From: Parvibaculum sp964560165 | GTDB taxonomy: Bacteria; Pseudomonadota; Alphaproteobacteria; Parvibaculales; Parvibaculaceae | DNA length: 13,374 bases | Direction of reading: 5' to 3' | Assembly (NCBI GenBank): GCA_964560165.1 | Contig: CAZLLB010000073.1 | Coordinates: 1-13,374 of the forward strand | Shown: one piece after another, positions 1 through 7,315 of the stretch | How the letters are laid out: every line of letters begins with the position of its first letter | Numbering within the stretch: the stretch's first letter is position 1 | Made by a program: the position numbers and the translations under genes | Notes under the pieces: model-generated | The model's database searches: none | Told to the model about the DNA's origin: nothing | The model's input: only the letters and a program-made list of their open reading frames with translations

Positions 1-441
1 AACCAGAACCCGAACGAATATAAAAAGCTGCACGATAATCCCGACATCATTGCGAACATGGTGTCTGAAATCATTCGCTATCAAAGCCCCGTCGCGCATA
101 TGTGCCGCACGGCGCTTGAGGACACGGAAATTCGTGGCAAGACAATCAAGAAATGGGACAAGGTGGCGATGTGGTACGTCTCGGGAAATCGGGATGACGA
201 GAAGATCGCGCGCGCCAATGAGTTTTTGATCGATCGCGAGGGTGCGCGCCATCATTTGTCATTCGGCTTCGGCATTCATCGCTGCGTCGGCAATCGCGTC
301 GGCGAAATGCAGTTGCGTATTCTCTGGGAGGAAATCCAGAAGCGCTTCAAGAAAATCGAGGTTGTGGGCGAGCCGAAATATCTGCGGTCGAATTTCATTC
401 GCGGGATCACGGAACTGCCCACGATTGTTCACAGCCATTGA
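1..441 (+). CDS. Cytochrome P450, CYP153-like, 3' part only
   Basis: This is the C-terminal 146 residues of a cytochrome P450; the frame is open from base 1, so the N-terminal two thirds lie outside the window. Two P450 signatures are visible. The K-helix ExxR is encoded at 67-78 (Glu-Ile-Ile-Arg). The haem-binding loop FGFGIHRCVG is at 262-291, with the axial cysteine codon at 283-285. The segments around RTALEDTE, MWYVSGNRD and QLRILWEEI match my memory of the CYP153 family, soluble three-component P450s that hydroxylate the terminal carbon of medium-chain alkanes and related aliphatics using ferredoxin and ferredoxin reductase. No redox partner gene is in the window. The stop codon is 12 bases before the SDR start at 454, so the two are probably co-transcribed. 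P450 identity is firm; CYP153 membership is strong from memory; the substrate is inferred. Confidence 0.9.
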   Translation, partial: NQNPNEYKKLHDNPDIIANMVSEIIRYQSPVAHMCRTALEDTEIRGKTIKKWDKVAMWYVSGNRDDEKIARANEFLIDREGARHHLSFGFGIHRCVGNRVGEMQLRILWEEIQKRFKKIEVVGEPKYLRSNFIRGITELPTIVHSH

Positions 442-453
442 GGCGCGCGCAGA

Positions 454-1290
454 ATGACGAATTTCATCAAGGGCAAGGTCATCGTCATCACGGGCGCTGG
501 CGGCGGTTTCGGTAGGCTGATCGCGCAAAAGGCGGCGGCGCTCGGCGGCAAGATCGTCTGTGCCGATATTGACGAGGCGGCCCTCATCGAAACCGTGAAA
601 AGTGTCACCGCGCCGGGTGGCATCGCTTCCCATGTCGTTGCAAGCGTTGCGGAGCTTAGCGAGATGCGGGCGCTTGCCGCCCATGCCGTCAAACAGCATG
701 GGGCCATCGACGTGATGGTCAACAATGCAGGCATCATGCCGCTTGCCTTTTTCGCCGATCACGCCGCCGCAGGCGAGGCGTGGTCGCGCTGCATCGACGT
801 CAATATCAAAGGCGTGGTGAACGGCATTTCCTGCGTCTTTGACCAGATGATCGCCCAAGGTCGCGGCCATGTTGTGAACATCTCCTCGATCTACGGAAAT
901 TTTCCAGTTGTCGGCGCGGGGGTATATGGCGCAACAAAGACAGCGGTGAATTTCCTGTCGGAATCGCTGCGCGTCGAAGCGCAGGGCAAGATCAAAGTCA
1001 CAATCATCAAGCCGACCGGCGTGCCCGGAACGGGGCTTGGCACCGGCATCATCAATGCCGATGCGATTGTCGGCATCCTCGGGCAGAATGCGGCCTCCTA
1101 TGGCGGCGTCATGGCCTCGCTTGCGGAAGGCAATAATGCGCCGGAATTGCGCGACCCTGATAATCCGCAATATGCGGCGCTTGAACCCACCTATATTGCG
1201 GATGCCGTCATCACTGCGATCAATCAACCGTGGGGCGTCTCGCTTGGCGACATCACCGTGCGGGCGACGGGCGATGGATATATTCTCTAG
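454..1290 (+). CDS. SDR family NAD(P)-dependent oxidoreductase
   Basis: A 278-residue classical short-chain dehydrogenase/reductase, cytosolic, expected to interconvert an alcohol and a ketone or aldehyde. The Rossmann motif TGAGGGFG is at residues 13-20. An acidic residue ending beta-2 (CADID, about 37-40) suggests a preference for NAD(H). NNAG is at 90-93, with catalytic Ser145 (in NISS), Tyr158 and Lys162 (YGATK). Asn118 is in the DVN motif. The C-terminal part is longer than in minimal SDRs and includes a glycine-rich insertion around 190-235, probably a substrate lid. It follows the P450 gene by 12 bases and precedes a second SDR by 52 bases, so it probably belongs to one catabolic transcript. 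The family is certain; the substrate cannot be read from sequence, and a hydroxylated product of the P450 is only an inference. Confidence 0.9.
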   Translation: MTNFIKGKVIVITGAGGGFGRLIAQKAAALGGKIVCADIDEAALIETVKSVTAPGGIASHVVASVAELSEMRALAAHAVKQHGAIDVMVNNAGIMPLAFFADHAAAGEAWSRCIDVNIKGVVNGISCVFDQMIAQGRGHVVNISSIYGNFPVVGAGVYGATKTAVNFLSESLRVEAQGKIKVTIIKPTGVPGTGLGTGIINADAIVGILGQNAASYGGVMASLAEGNNAPELRDPDNPQYAALEPTYIADAVITAINQPWGVSLGDITVRATGDGYIL

Positions 1291-1328
1291 CCCCGCCAAA
1301 ACATCAGCATACAAATAAAAAAATGAAA

Positions 1329-1334
1329 GGGAGG
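1329..1334 (+). promoter_or_regulatory. Strong ribosome binding site of the second SDR
   Basis: GGGAGG sits 8 bases upstream of the ATG at 1343 within an A-rich leader. It fixes the start of the second SDR. It is a much better match to anti-Shine-Dalgarno than the site before the first SDR. Confidence 0.7.
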
Positions 1335-1342
1335 CTTTCAAC

Positions 1343-2128
1343 ATGCTTATCGACAAGACAACAGCGGCCATTGTGACAGGCGGGGCCTCGGGCCTTGGCC
1401 GCGCCAGCGCCACGGCGCTCGCAAAAGCCGGTGTCAAAGTGGCGATCTTTGATCTCAACGAGGAAAAGGGCGAGGAGGTTGCCCGCGAGATCGGGGCGCT
1501 GTTCTGCAAGGTGGACATTACCGACGAAGACAATGTCATTGCCGGCCTCGACAAGGCCCGCAAGGCGCATGGTCAGGAGCGCATTCTCGTTCATTGCGCA
1601 CAGACTTCGCGCGGCCGTATGAAGACCGTGGGCCGCGACAGGGAGAATGGGGGCTTCATCCGCTATCCGACCGATCTCTACGAGTTTTCCATTCGCGGCA
1701 TCCTCGTTGCGAGCTATCGCATGGCCTCGCTCTGTGCGCTGGGCATGGCCTCGCTCGATCCGCTTGAAGACGGCGAGCGCGGCGTCATCACGCTCACCTC
1801 ATCTGCCGCCGCGCAGGACGCGCAGGTCGGCCAGATCGGCTATGGATCGGGCAAGGCAGGCGTCAACGGCCTCGTGTTGCCCATGGCGCGCGATCTGATG
1901 GACCTCGGCATTCGCGTCAATTCCATCATGCCCGGCATTTTTGCCACCCCGCCCATGATGGGAGCACCTGAAAAAGTGCTGAACACGCTCGCCGCTTCCG
2001 TGCCATTCCCCAAGCGTCTGGGCAAGCCGGAAGAGTTTGGCAGCTTCGTTCTTGAGTTGGTGCGCAACAGCTATTTCAACGGTCAGGCCATAAGGCTCGA
2101 CGGGGCGATCCGCATGCCGCCGCGCTGA
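1343..2128 (+). CDS. SDR oxidoreductase resembling 3-hydroxyacyl-CoA dehydrogenase type 2 (HSD17B10-like)
   Basis: A 261-residue SDR. The cofactor motif TGGASGLG is at residues 12-19, Asp37 ends beta-2 (NAD preference), and the catalytic set is Ser154, Tyr167 and Lys171 (YGSGK). The second half follows the human HSD17B10 pattern closely: GERGVI, QVGQ before the active-site Tyr, LPMARDL, GIRVNSIMPG, EKV, VPFPKRLG and the ending IRLDGAIRM. HSD17B10-type enzymes oxidise 3-hydroxyacyl-CoA and some hydroxysteroids with NAD. Two oddities are visible. The usual NNAG at the end of beta-4 is replaced by HCAQ (84-87), and about 20 polar residues follow (about 92-112) where the loop is usually shorter. 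The start is fixed by GGGAGG at 1329-1334. It ends 10 bases before the shared terminator hairpin. A beta-oxidation-like role fits the neighbours; the exact substrate is unknown. Confidence 0.85.
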   Translation: MLIDKTTAAIVTGGASGLGRASATALAKAGVKVAIFDLNEEKGEEVAREIGALFCKVDITDEDNVIAGLDKARKAHGQERILVHCAQTSRGRMKTVGRDRENGGFIRYPTDLYEFSIRGILVASYRMASLCALGMASLDPLEDGERGVITLTSSAAAQDAQVGQIGYGSGKAGVNGLVLPMARDLMDLGIRVNSIMPGIFATPPMMGAPEKVLNTLAASVPFPKRLGKPEEFGSFVLELVRNSYFNGQAIRLDGAIRMPPR

Positions 2129-2138
2129 GGCAAATAGA

Positions 2139-2173
2139 AAAGCCGTCGCGGGGGTGTTCCCCGCGACGGCTTT
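2139..2173. terminator. Bidirectional intrinsic terminator
   Basis: The arms AAAGCCGTCGCGGGG (2139-2153) and CCCCGCGACGGCTTT (2159-2173) form a perfect 15-bp stem with a 5-base loop. An A tract on the left arm and a T tract on the right arm make it usable from both strands. It lies between the converging SDR gene (stop 2128) and acyl-CoA dehydrogenase gene (stop 2195), so it probably ends both transcripts. The T tract is short (three bases). Confidence 0.85.
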
Positions 2174-2194
2174 GCGTCGTTTAGCGGTCAGGGC

Positions 2195-3442
2195 CTACCA
2201 GAGGCCGTATTTCTGGACTTCGGCGCGACCGACGACCATGTGGTGCACTTCGTCGGGACCATCGGCAAAGCGCAGATGGCGCATGTCGGTGTACATGTCG
2301 GCGAGCGGCGTCCATTGCGAGATACCGGCGGCACCGTGCATCTGGATGGCCTGATCGATGATGAGGCACACTTTCTCGGGCACCATCGCCTTCACCGCGC
2401 TGACATAGATGCGGGCTTCCTTGTTGCCCAGCACGTCCATGGCGCGGGCGGCCTGAAGCACGGCGAGACGCATCGCATTGATCTCAATACGGGCACGCGA
2501 AATGACTTCGAGGTTCTTGCCGAGTTTCGCAATCGGCTTGCCGAAGGCTTCGCGCGTGGCGGAGCGCTTCACCATCAGTTCCAGTGCCTTTTCGGCCTTG
2601 CCGATGGAGCGCATGCAGTGATGGATGCGGCCGGGCCCGAGGCGGACCTGGCTGATTTCAAAACCGCGACCTTCGCCGAGCAGGATGTTCTCCTTGGGCA
2701 CGCGCACATTGGTGAAGCGGATGTGCATGTGGCCGTGCGGCGCATGATCCTTGCCGAAGACTTTCATTGGCCCAAGAATGTCCACGCCGGGTGTGTCGAT
2801 GGGCACGAGGATCTGCGACTGCTGCTTGCTCGGCGCAGCGTTGGGGCTGGTGCGCACCATCACGATCATGATCTTGCAGCGCGGATCGCCAGCGCCGGAG
2901 ATGTAGAACTTCTCGCCATTGATGACCCAGTCATTGCCATCAAGCACGGCGCTGGTGCGCACGTTCTTGGCGTCGGAGCTTGGCACATCGGGTTCGGTCA
3001 TCGCATAGGCTGAACGGATGTCGCCATTGAGAAGCGGCTCCAGCCACTTCTTCTTTTGTGCGGGCGTGCCAACGCGCTCCAGCACTTCCATATTGCCGGT
3101 GTCGGGTGCGCTGCAATTGAGCGATTCCGATGCGAGCGGCGACTTGCCGAGTTCGACTGCGATATAGGCGTAGTCGAGATTGGTGAGGCCGGAGCCGATT
3201 TCGGAATCCGGCAGGAAGAAGTTCCACAGGCCCGATTCCTTGGCCTTGTTCTTGGCGCCTTCCAGCAGCTCAAGCTGGCGCGGATGCCAGCTCCAGCGGT
3301 CCGTCTTCTCGTCGTTGAGGCGGAAATATTCTTCCGTGATGGGCTCCACGTTTTCCTTGATGTGCTTTTGCACAGCCGCCATCAGGGGGCGCGCCTTCTC
3401 CGACATGGCGAGCTGAAACAGGTCTTGGTCGAGTTCTGACAT
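2195..3442 (-). CDS. Acyl-CoA dehydrogenase, ACAD10/11-like
   Basis: A 415-residue FAD-dependent acyl-CoA dehydrogenase that introduces the alpha,beta double bond into an acyl-CoA and passes electrons to ETF. In order it shows a helical N-terminal domain, the FAD-contacting motif AMTEPDVPSSDA, the middle beta domain with GEKFYISGAGDPRCK, and a C-terminal helical domain containing GEGRGFEISQ and LGPGRIHHCMR. It ends near FADGPDEVHH, where Glu398 is at the usual catalytic-base position. GRGFEISQVRLGPGRIHHCMR and the SGAGDP segment resemble eukaryotic ACAD10/ACAD11 dehydrogenase domains rather than short- or medium-chain enzymes. No fused kinase-like domain is present. The ATG at 3442 gives the normal family length; the frame stays open to 3631, but that extension would run across the divergent ecm promoter. 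It is divergent from ecm, with 166 bases between the starts. The substrate is unknown; medium or branched chains, or hydroxyacyl-CoA, are possible. Confidence 0.92.
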   Translation of the reverse strand: MSELDQDLFQLAMSEKARPLMAAVQKHIKENVEPITEEYFRLNDEKTDRWSWHPRQLELLEGAKNKAKESGLWNFFLPDSEIGSGLTNLDYAYIAVELGKSPLASESLNCSAPDTGNMEVLERVGTPAQKKKWLEPLLNGDIRSAYAMTEPDVPSSDAKNVRTSAVLDGNDWVINGEKFYISGAGDPRCKIMIVMVRTSPNAAPSKQQSQILVPIDTPGVDILGPMKVFGKDHAPHGHMHIRFTNVRVPKENILLGEGRGFEISQVRLGPGRIHHCMRSIGKAEKALELMVKRSATREAFGKPIAKLGKNLEVISRARIEINAMRLAVLQAARAMDVLGNKEARIYVSAVKAMVPEKVCLIIDQAIQMHGAAGISQWTPLADMYTDMRHLRFADGPDEVHHMVVGRAEVQKYGLW

Positions 3443-3543
3443 ACCGTCTATCCATCCATATGTTTTCAGTTTCGATTTGTGCAGGGTAGCGCTTCGGGCC
3501 GGGATGCCAAATCTATATCCGGTGGCCTCGGCGCCTTGGCTCT

Positions 3544-3571
3544 TTTGCAGCGCAGCAAAGCCTGTGATAAT
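3544..3571 (+). promoter_or_regulatory. Candidate sigma-70-like promoter of ecm with overlapping palindromic operator
   Basis: A -35-like TTTGCA (3544-3549) is followed after 16 bases by GATAAT (3566-3571), preceded by TGT as in an extended -10. Transcription would start near 3578, which excludes the longer reading frame from 3477 and supports the ATG at 3609. The bases 3544-3559, TTTGCAGCGCAGCAAA, form a palindrome with 14 of 16 positions matched, lying directly over the -35. TTTGC/GCAAA arms recall the TTTGCAAA half-sites described for ScfR-family regulators such as PccR of Rhodobacter. The spacing here differs, so a role as operator is inference. Confidence 0.45.
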
Positions 3572-3598
3572 GGGTCTTTCGCGGGCAGACAGGCGTTC

Positions 3599-3603
3599 AG
3601 GAA
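3599..3603 (+). promoter_or_regulatory. Ribosome binding site of ecm
   Basis: AGGAA lies 5 bases before the ATG at 3609 and supports this start over in-frame upstream ATGs at 3477 and 3570, which have no comparable site. Confidence 0.6.
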
Positions 3604-3608
3604 CCGGC

Positions 3609-5609
3609 ATGAGCAAGGAAGAAACAGGCAAAGCGGCTCAGAAGGGCGATCAGCCCTGGATTTTCCGCACCTATGCCGGACATTCGACGGCGAAAGCCTC
3701 AAACGAGCTTTACCGCACTAACCTGGCGCGCGGCCAGACGGGGCTTTCGGTCGCCTTCGATCTGCCGACGCAGACAGGCTATGACAGCGACCATGTGCTG
3801 GCGCGGGGCGAGGTGGGCAAGGTGGGCGTGCCGGTCAGCCATATCGGCGATATGCGGACGCTGTTTGAGCAATTGCCGCTCGACCAGATGAACACCTCGA
3901 TGACCATCAACGCGACGGCGGCTTGGCTGCTGGCGCTTTATATTGCGGTGGCGGACGAGCAGGGCGTGCCACGCGGCAAGCTGCAAGGCACGGTGCAGAA
4001 CGACATCATCAAGGAATATCTCTCGCGCGGCACTTATGTTTTTCCGCCTGCGCCTTCGATGCGGCTCATCACCGATGTCGTCGCCTATACCTACCGCGAA
4101 GTGCCCAAGTGGAACCCCACCAATGTCTGCTCCTATCATTTGCAGGAAGCAGGCGCGACGCCGGTGCAGGAGCTTGCCTTCGCGCTCGCCAATGCCATCG
4201 CGCTGCTCGACCATGTGAAGGCGAGCGGACAGGTGCCGGAGGCTGATTTTCCGCGCGTGGTGGGGCGCATTTCGTTTTTCGTCAATGCGGGTGTGCGCTT
4301 CATCACCGAGATTGCGAAGATGCGCGCCTTTGTCGATCTGTGGGATGAGATTTGCCGCGACCGCTACGGCGTCACGGATGAGAAGCTGCGCCGCTTCCGC
4401 TATGGCGTTCAAGTGAATTCGCTGGGATTGACCGAGCAGCAGCCGGAAAACAACGTCTATCGCATATTGATCGAGATGCTGGCCGTCACGCTGTCGAAGA
4501 AGGCCCGTGCACGCGCCGTGCAGCTTCCGGCGTGGAACGAGGCGCTGGGATTGCCGCGTCCGTGGGATCAGCAGTGGAGCTTGCGCGCGCAGCAAATCGT
4601 CGCGTTTGAAACGGACCTTCTTCAGTATGAAGATATTTTTGACGGCAGCCATGTGATGGATGCGAAAGTCGAGGCGCTGAAGGCGGAAGCGCGCGAGGAG
4701 CTTGCCCGTATCGAAGAGATGGGCGGCGCGATTGCGGCGATTGAGAGCGCTTATATGAAAGAACAGCTTGTCGGTGCCAATTCATCGCGGTTGCAGGCGA
4801 TCGAGAGCGGCCAGCAGGCGGTGATCGGCGTCAACAAATATGTCGAGACGGCCCCCTCGCCGCTGACGACGGGCGACGGCTCGATCATGGTGGCCGAAGA
4901 CGGCGTTGAGGAAGGCCAGATCGCGCGGCTCGTGGCGTGGCGCGAGGGCCGCGACGCCAAGGCGGTCGAGGCGGCGTTGGCTGACTTGAAACGTGCGGCG
5001 AAGGAAGGTCGCAATATCATGGAGCCGTCGATCACTTGCGCCAAGGTCGGCGTGACGACCGGCGAATGGGGCACGGCGCTGCGCAATATTTTCGGCGAAT
5101 ATCGTGCACCGACGGGCGTGTCGGGCGCTGTGCGCAACGACACGCCGGAACTCGATCGCGTGCGCGAGATGGTCGATGCCGTGTCGGTGAAGCTCGGACG
5201 GCGATTGAAGTTTCTCGTCGGCAAGCCGGGGCTTGACGGGCATTCAAACGGCGCGGAACAGATCGCGGTGCGCGCGCGCGATAGCGGCATGGATGTCGTT
5301 TACGAAGGCATTCGCCTCACGCCCGCCGAGATCGTCGAGGCGGCGGTCAATGGCGACGTGCATGTGCTGGGACTGTCGATCCTGTCCGGCAGCCATGTGG
5401 CGCTTGTCGCGGATGTGATGGCGCGGCTGAAGGAGGCAGGCATCACGATCCCCGTCATCGTCGGCGGCATCATTCCGCCGGAAGACGCCGAGCGGCTGAA
5501 GGCGGCGGGTGTCTCCGCGGTTTACACGCCGAAGGATTTCCAGATCACCGACATCATGGAGGATGTGGTGCGGCTGGTGGATCCGTCGGGTGAAGAGGCT
5601 GTGGCGTAA
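3609..5609 (+). CDS. ecm: Ethylmalonyl-CoA mutase (adenosylcobalamin-dependent)
   Basis: A 666-residue B12-dependent acyl-CoA mutase that converts (2R)-ethylmalonyl-CoA to methylsuccinyl-CoA in the ethylmalonyl-CoA pathway for acetyl-CoA assimilation. The N-terminal substrate-binding TIM barrel begins with WIFRTYAGHSTAKASNELYR. It carries FDLPTQTGYDSDH at residues 50-62, whereas methylmalonyl-CoA mutases have FDLATHRGYDSDH; PTQT is typical of the Ecm/MeaA clade. NTSMTINATAAWLLALY and QNDIIKEYLSRGTYVFPP are further family segments. The C-terminal cobalamin domain has the base-off motif D543-x-H545-x-x-G548, then SILSG and VGGIIP. It is one complete chain, not split into large and small subunits. 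The start at 3609 follows from the ribosome binding site and promoter position. No other pathway gene (ccr, mcd) is in the window. The older name meaA also applies. The main alternative, methylmalonyl-CoA mutase, is unlikely given PTQT. Confidence 0.93.
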   Translation: MSKEETGKAAQKGDQPWIFRTYAGHSTAKASNELYRTNLARGQTGLSVAFDLPTQTGYDSDHVLARGEVGKVGVPVSHIGDMRTLFEQLPLDQMNTSMTINATAAWLLALYIAVADEQGVPRGKLQGTVQNDIIKEYLSRGTYVFPPAPSMRLITDVVAYTYREVPKWNPTNVCSYHLQEAGATPVQELAFALANAIALLDHVKASGQVPEADFPRVVGRISFFVNAGVRFITEIAKMRAFVDLWDEICRDRYGVTDEKLRRFRYGVQVNSLGLTEQQPENNVYRILIEMLAVTLSKKARARAVQLPAWNEALGLPRPWDQQWSLRAQQIVAFETDLLQYEDIFDGSHVMDAKVEALKAEAREELARIEEMGGAIAAIESAYMKEQLVGANSSRLQAIESGQQAVIGVNKYVETAPSPLTTGDGSIMVAEDGVEEGQIARLVAWREGRDAKAVEAALADLKRAAKEGRNIMEPSITCAKVGVTTGEWGTALRNIFGEYRAPTGVSGAVRNDTPELDRVREMVDAVSVKLGRRLKFLVGKPGLDGHSNGAEQIAVRARDSGMDVVYEGIRLTPAEIVEAAVNGDVHVLGLSILSGSHVALVADVMARLKEAGITIPVIVGGIIPPEDAERLKAAGVSAVYTPKDFQITDIMEDVVRLVDPSGEEAVA

Positions 5610-5630
5610 GCAAAGAAATTTGAGATACGA

Positions 5631-7164
5631 CTAGATCGCGGGCTCCACACGGGGTGCTGGAATATCTTCGGCCAATGCTGCGGCGACGCTCAAATTTGCC
5701 GCGGCTTCCCTATCCTGCTTGTCGCTTTGCGACTCCATTTGACTGAAATCATCGGCTATCGATGCGGACGGTTCTGCGTTTTCTTCCGCTTCTGTAGAGG
5801 TTGTCGCGTCGCCCTGCAGGATGATCTGTCTGTCTAGCTTGGACATGACGTCGTCCGCAATTTTAGGCGGGGTCGCCACCCATGCGCGCAGATTTATAGC
5901 GACCTGTTCGTAAAATTTGGGAACGGCCTCGCCCAGTCTCTCAACGAATTTAATACTTCGACCGAAGTCGCCTGCAAGATCTTCTATCATTAACACGTCA
6001 AAAGAATTCACGGCGACGTTGGCGTTCGGGTTTTGAAGTGCGTCTGGATTTTCGCGCGCCTTCGCCAAGGTAACTTGCGTTGCATTGGCGCGTCCCGCCC
6101 AGTTCGCTCGAATATGGACATTTGTCTCAGTCGTCTTGTGTAATTGGCGGACAAGCCAATTGACGCGCGCCGAAGTGCTCTTCCGGTCTTGGGGCGCTGA
6201 AAGACGCATAGAGCAAGTGACATTCCTTCGCCGTAAATCTGCGGTCACCTCTATTGACGCCGCCGCATCGGGCACGTCCACGGTGAATTTCAATTGGCCT
6301 TCTTTTGACAGCAACTCACAATCGTCGCGCAGCCTGATTTCCGGATTGTCGATATGCGCTCGGGCGAGTTTGAGCCCTACGTTTCGAGCAAGCTTGAGAC
6401 TCAGTTGGAGGCAGACATCACGCTGGCTCTGATGCCAAGTCGCTACCGTCTGCATCACTTCTGACGATGTGCGTGACAAGGTCCCGCCGGTCTGGATGGA
6501 GGAAACAACTTCCTTCCACTCCGAATTCATGCGGTCAAATCGTGATACGCCGGAGCTTGAATGTCTAAAGAAGCGAACGACCTCACTCAATATGTAGCGT
6601 TGTTCCGGGTCATCGAACTCACTGGATGCCTGAGAGATGAGCAAGGTGGCTTCGGTCAGAAGATAGGTCCACGACCAATGAAATAAATCGGGGCTTTTGC
6701 CGCCGCGTTTCAATTTTGCCANNNNNNNNNNCCAGCGGGTGGTGAGTTGGCAGAGTCGCCAGATCATTGGAAATGGTGATGACCGCGTCGATATTGTTTC
6801 GCTTTGCGAGGTTGAGATACGATTCGACCTGGTCCTCCTGAAGCATAGCGTTTCCGCTTTTCGCTTCGACGAGAGCGCGCCACTCCTGACGTCCGGTTGA
6901 AACAACGATCAGGCCATCTGGCCGTTCTTTGCTGCCGACGGTTTCATCCACCAATGTTATTTCGGTGAAGCATTGGATCTTTGCCAGCTTTCCTAACCGT
7001 AGGCCGAGGCTGCCCAATGTCAGGCGGCCAAATGGCGGCACGGCCATCAAGGCTGCCAGGAAGATTGAGGTAATTCGACCTTCTCTGCTGCTATCGGCCA
7101 AGGTCGGAATCAGCCGTGCCGGTTCGCCCGAAACCAGAAATTCGGGCCGCTCTGTCTCAACCAT
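5631..7164 (-). CDS. PD-(D/E)XK nuclease-like protein of unknown role, interrupted by an assembly gap
   Basis: One gene of about 506-507 residues split by ten N at 6722-6731. The N-terminal part has a PD-(D/E)XK-like core: Pro82-Asp83 in RPDGLIVV, then Glu100-x-Lys102 in ALVEAKSG, followed by QEDQVESYLNLA, which could be the helix after the core. After the gap the protein continues with HWSWTYLLTEA, RYILSEVVRFF, DRMNSEWKEVV, a likely mixed alpha/beta region (VDVPDAAASIEVTADLRRR, DRKSTSARVNWLVRQL) and an acidic low-complexity tail. I recall similar proteins annotated only as hypothetical or stress-response proteins. GC is visibly lower than in the neighbours (24 of 60 bases at 5941-6000), which suggests transfer. 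The ATG at 7164 is preferred because GGGGG lies 6 bases upstream; the in-frame ATG at 7170 abuts that run. The stop is 21 bases from ecm, convergent, with no terminator seen. A nuclease role, perhaps in defence or DNA repair, is inference. Confidence 0.7.
6722..6731. other. Assembly gap (10 N)
   Basis: Ten N interrupt the nuclease-like gene. On the minus strand the left contig ends in CCGCTGG and the right begins with TGGCAAAATTG. The two coding frames agree only if the true gap length is a multiple of three. Closing it at zero, or collapsing the shared TGG (reading His-His-Pro-Leu-Ala-Lys-Leu-Lys), both give an open frame. The N are therefore probably a placeholder with little or no missing sequence. 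Confidence 0.95.
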
Positions 7165-7170
7165 ATTCAT

Positions 7171-7315
7171 CCCCCAATGAGTTGGCGGTTTTACCTTAGC
7201 CCCAATCTCGCCATATTCCCATAATGTTTCCGCCGTAAAAGGCGTATCAGGTTGAGACAGTGAGTGGCCTTTTCGGTTTAGAGTTAACGCGACTTAACCA
7301 TGCGGGGGCTTTGCC
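7171..7315. other. Divergent intergenic region, no confident promoter
   Basis: These 145 bases separate the divergent nuclease-like gene and the three-gene operon and must carry both promoters. A TTAA(N6)TTAACC element at 7284-7299 is the only notable motif; it resembles a CtrA box but its spacer is one base short. A GGGGG run (7303-7307) lies 8 bases before the ATG at 7316. No RNA gene or convincing -35/-10 pair was seen. Confidence 0.4.

Noticed and set aside
259..1563. A 434-codon open frame on the minus strand across the P450 and the SDR genes
   Set aside because: It is antisense to well-supported genes, is low in recognisable motifs and rich in Arg, Ala and His, as expected from the complement of GC-rich codons.
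3477..3608. N-terminal extension of ecm by 44 codons
   Set aside because: The extension crosses the likely promoter, has no ribosome binding site and shows no family similarity; a good site precedes 3609.
3443..3631. N-terminal extension of the acyl-CoA dehydrogenase by 63 codons
   Set aside because: It would cover the whole divergent promoter region and the start of ecm, and the protein is already of normal length from 3442.
7284..7299. CtrA-box-like TTAA(N6)TTAACC before the three-gene operon
   Set aside because: The accepted CtrA site has a 7-base spacer; here it is 6 and no second copy is seen, so I do not call it.
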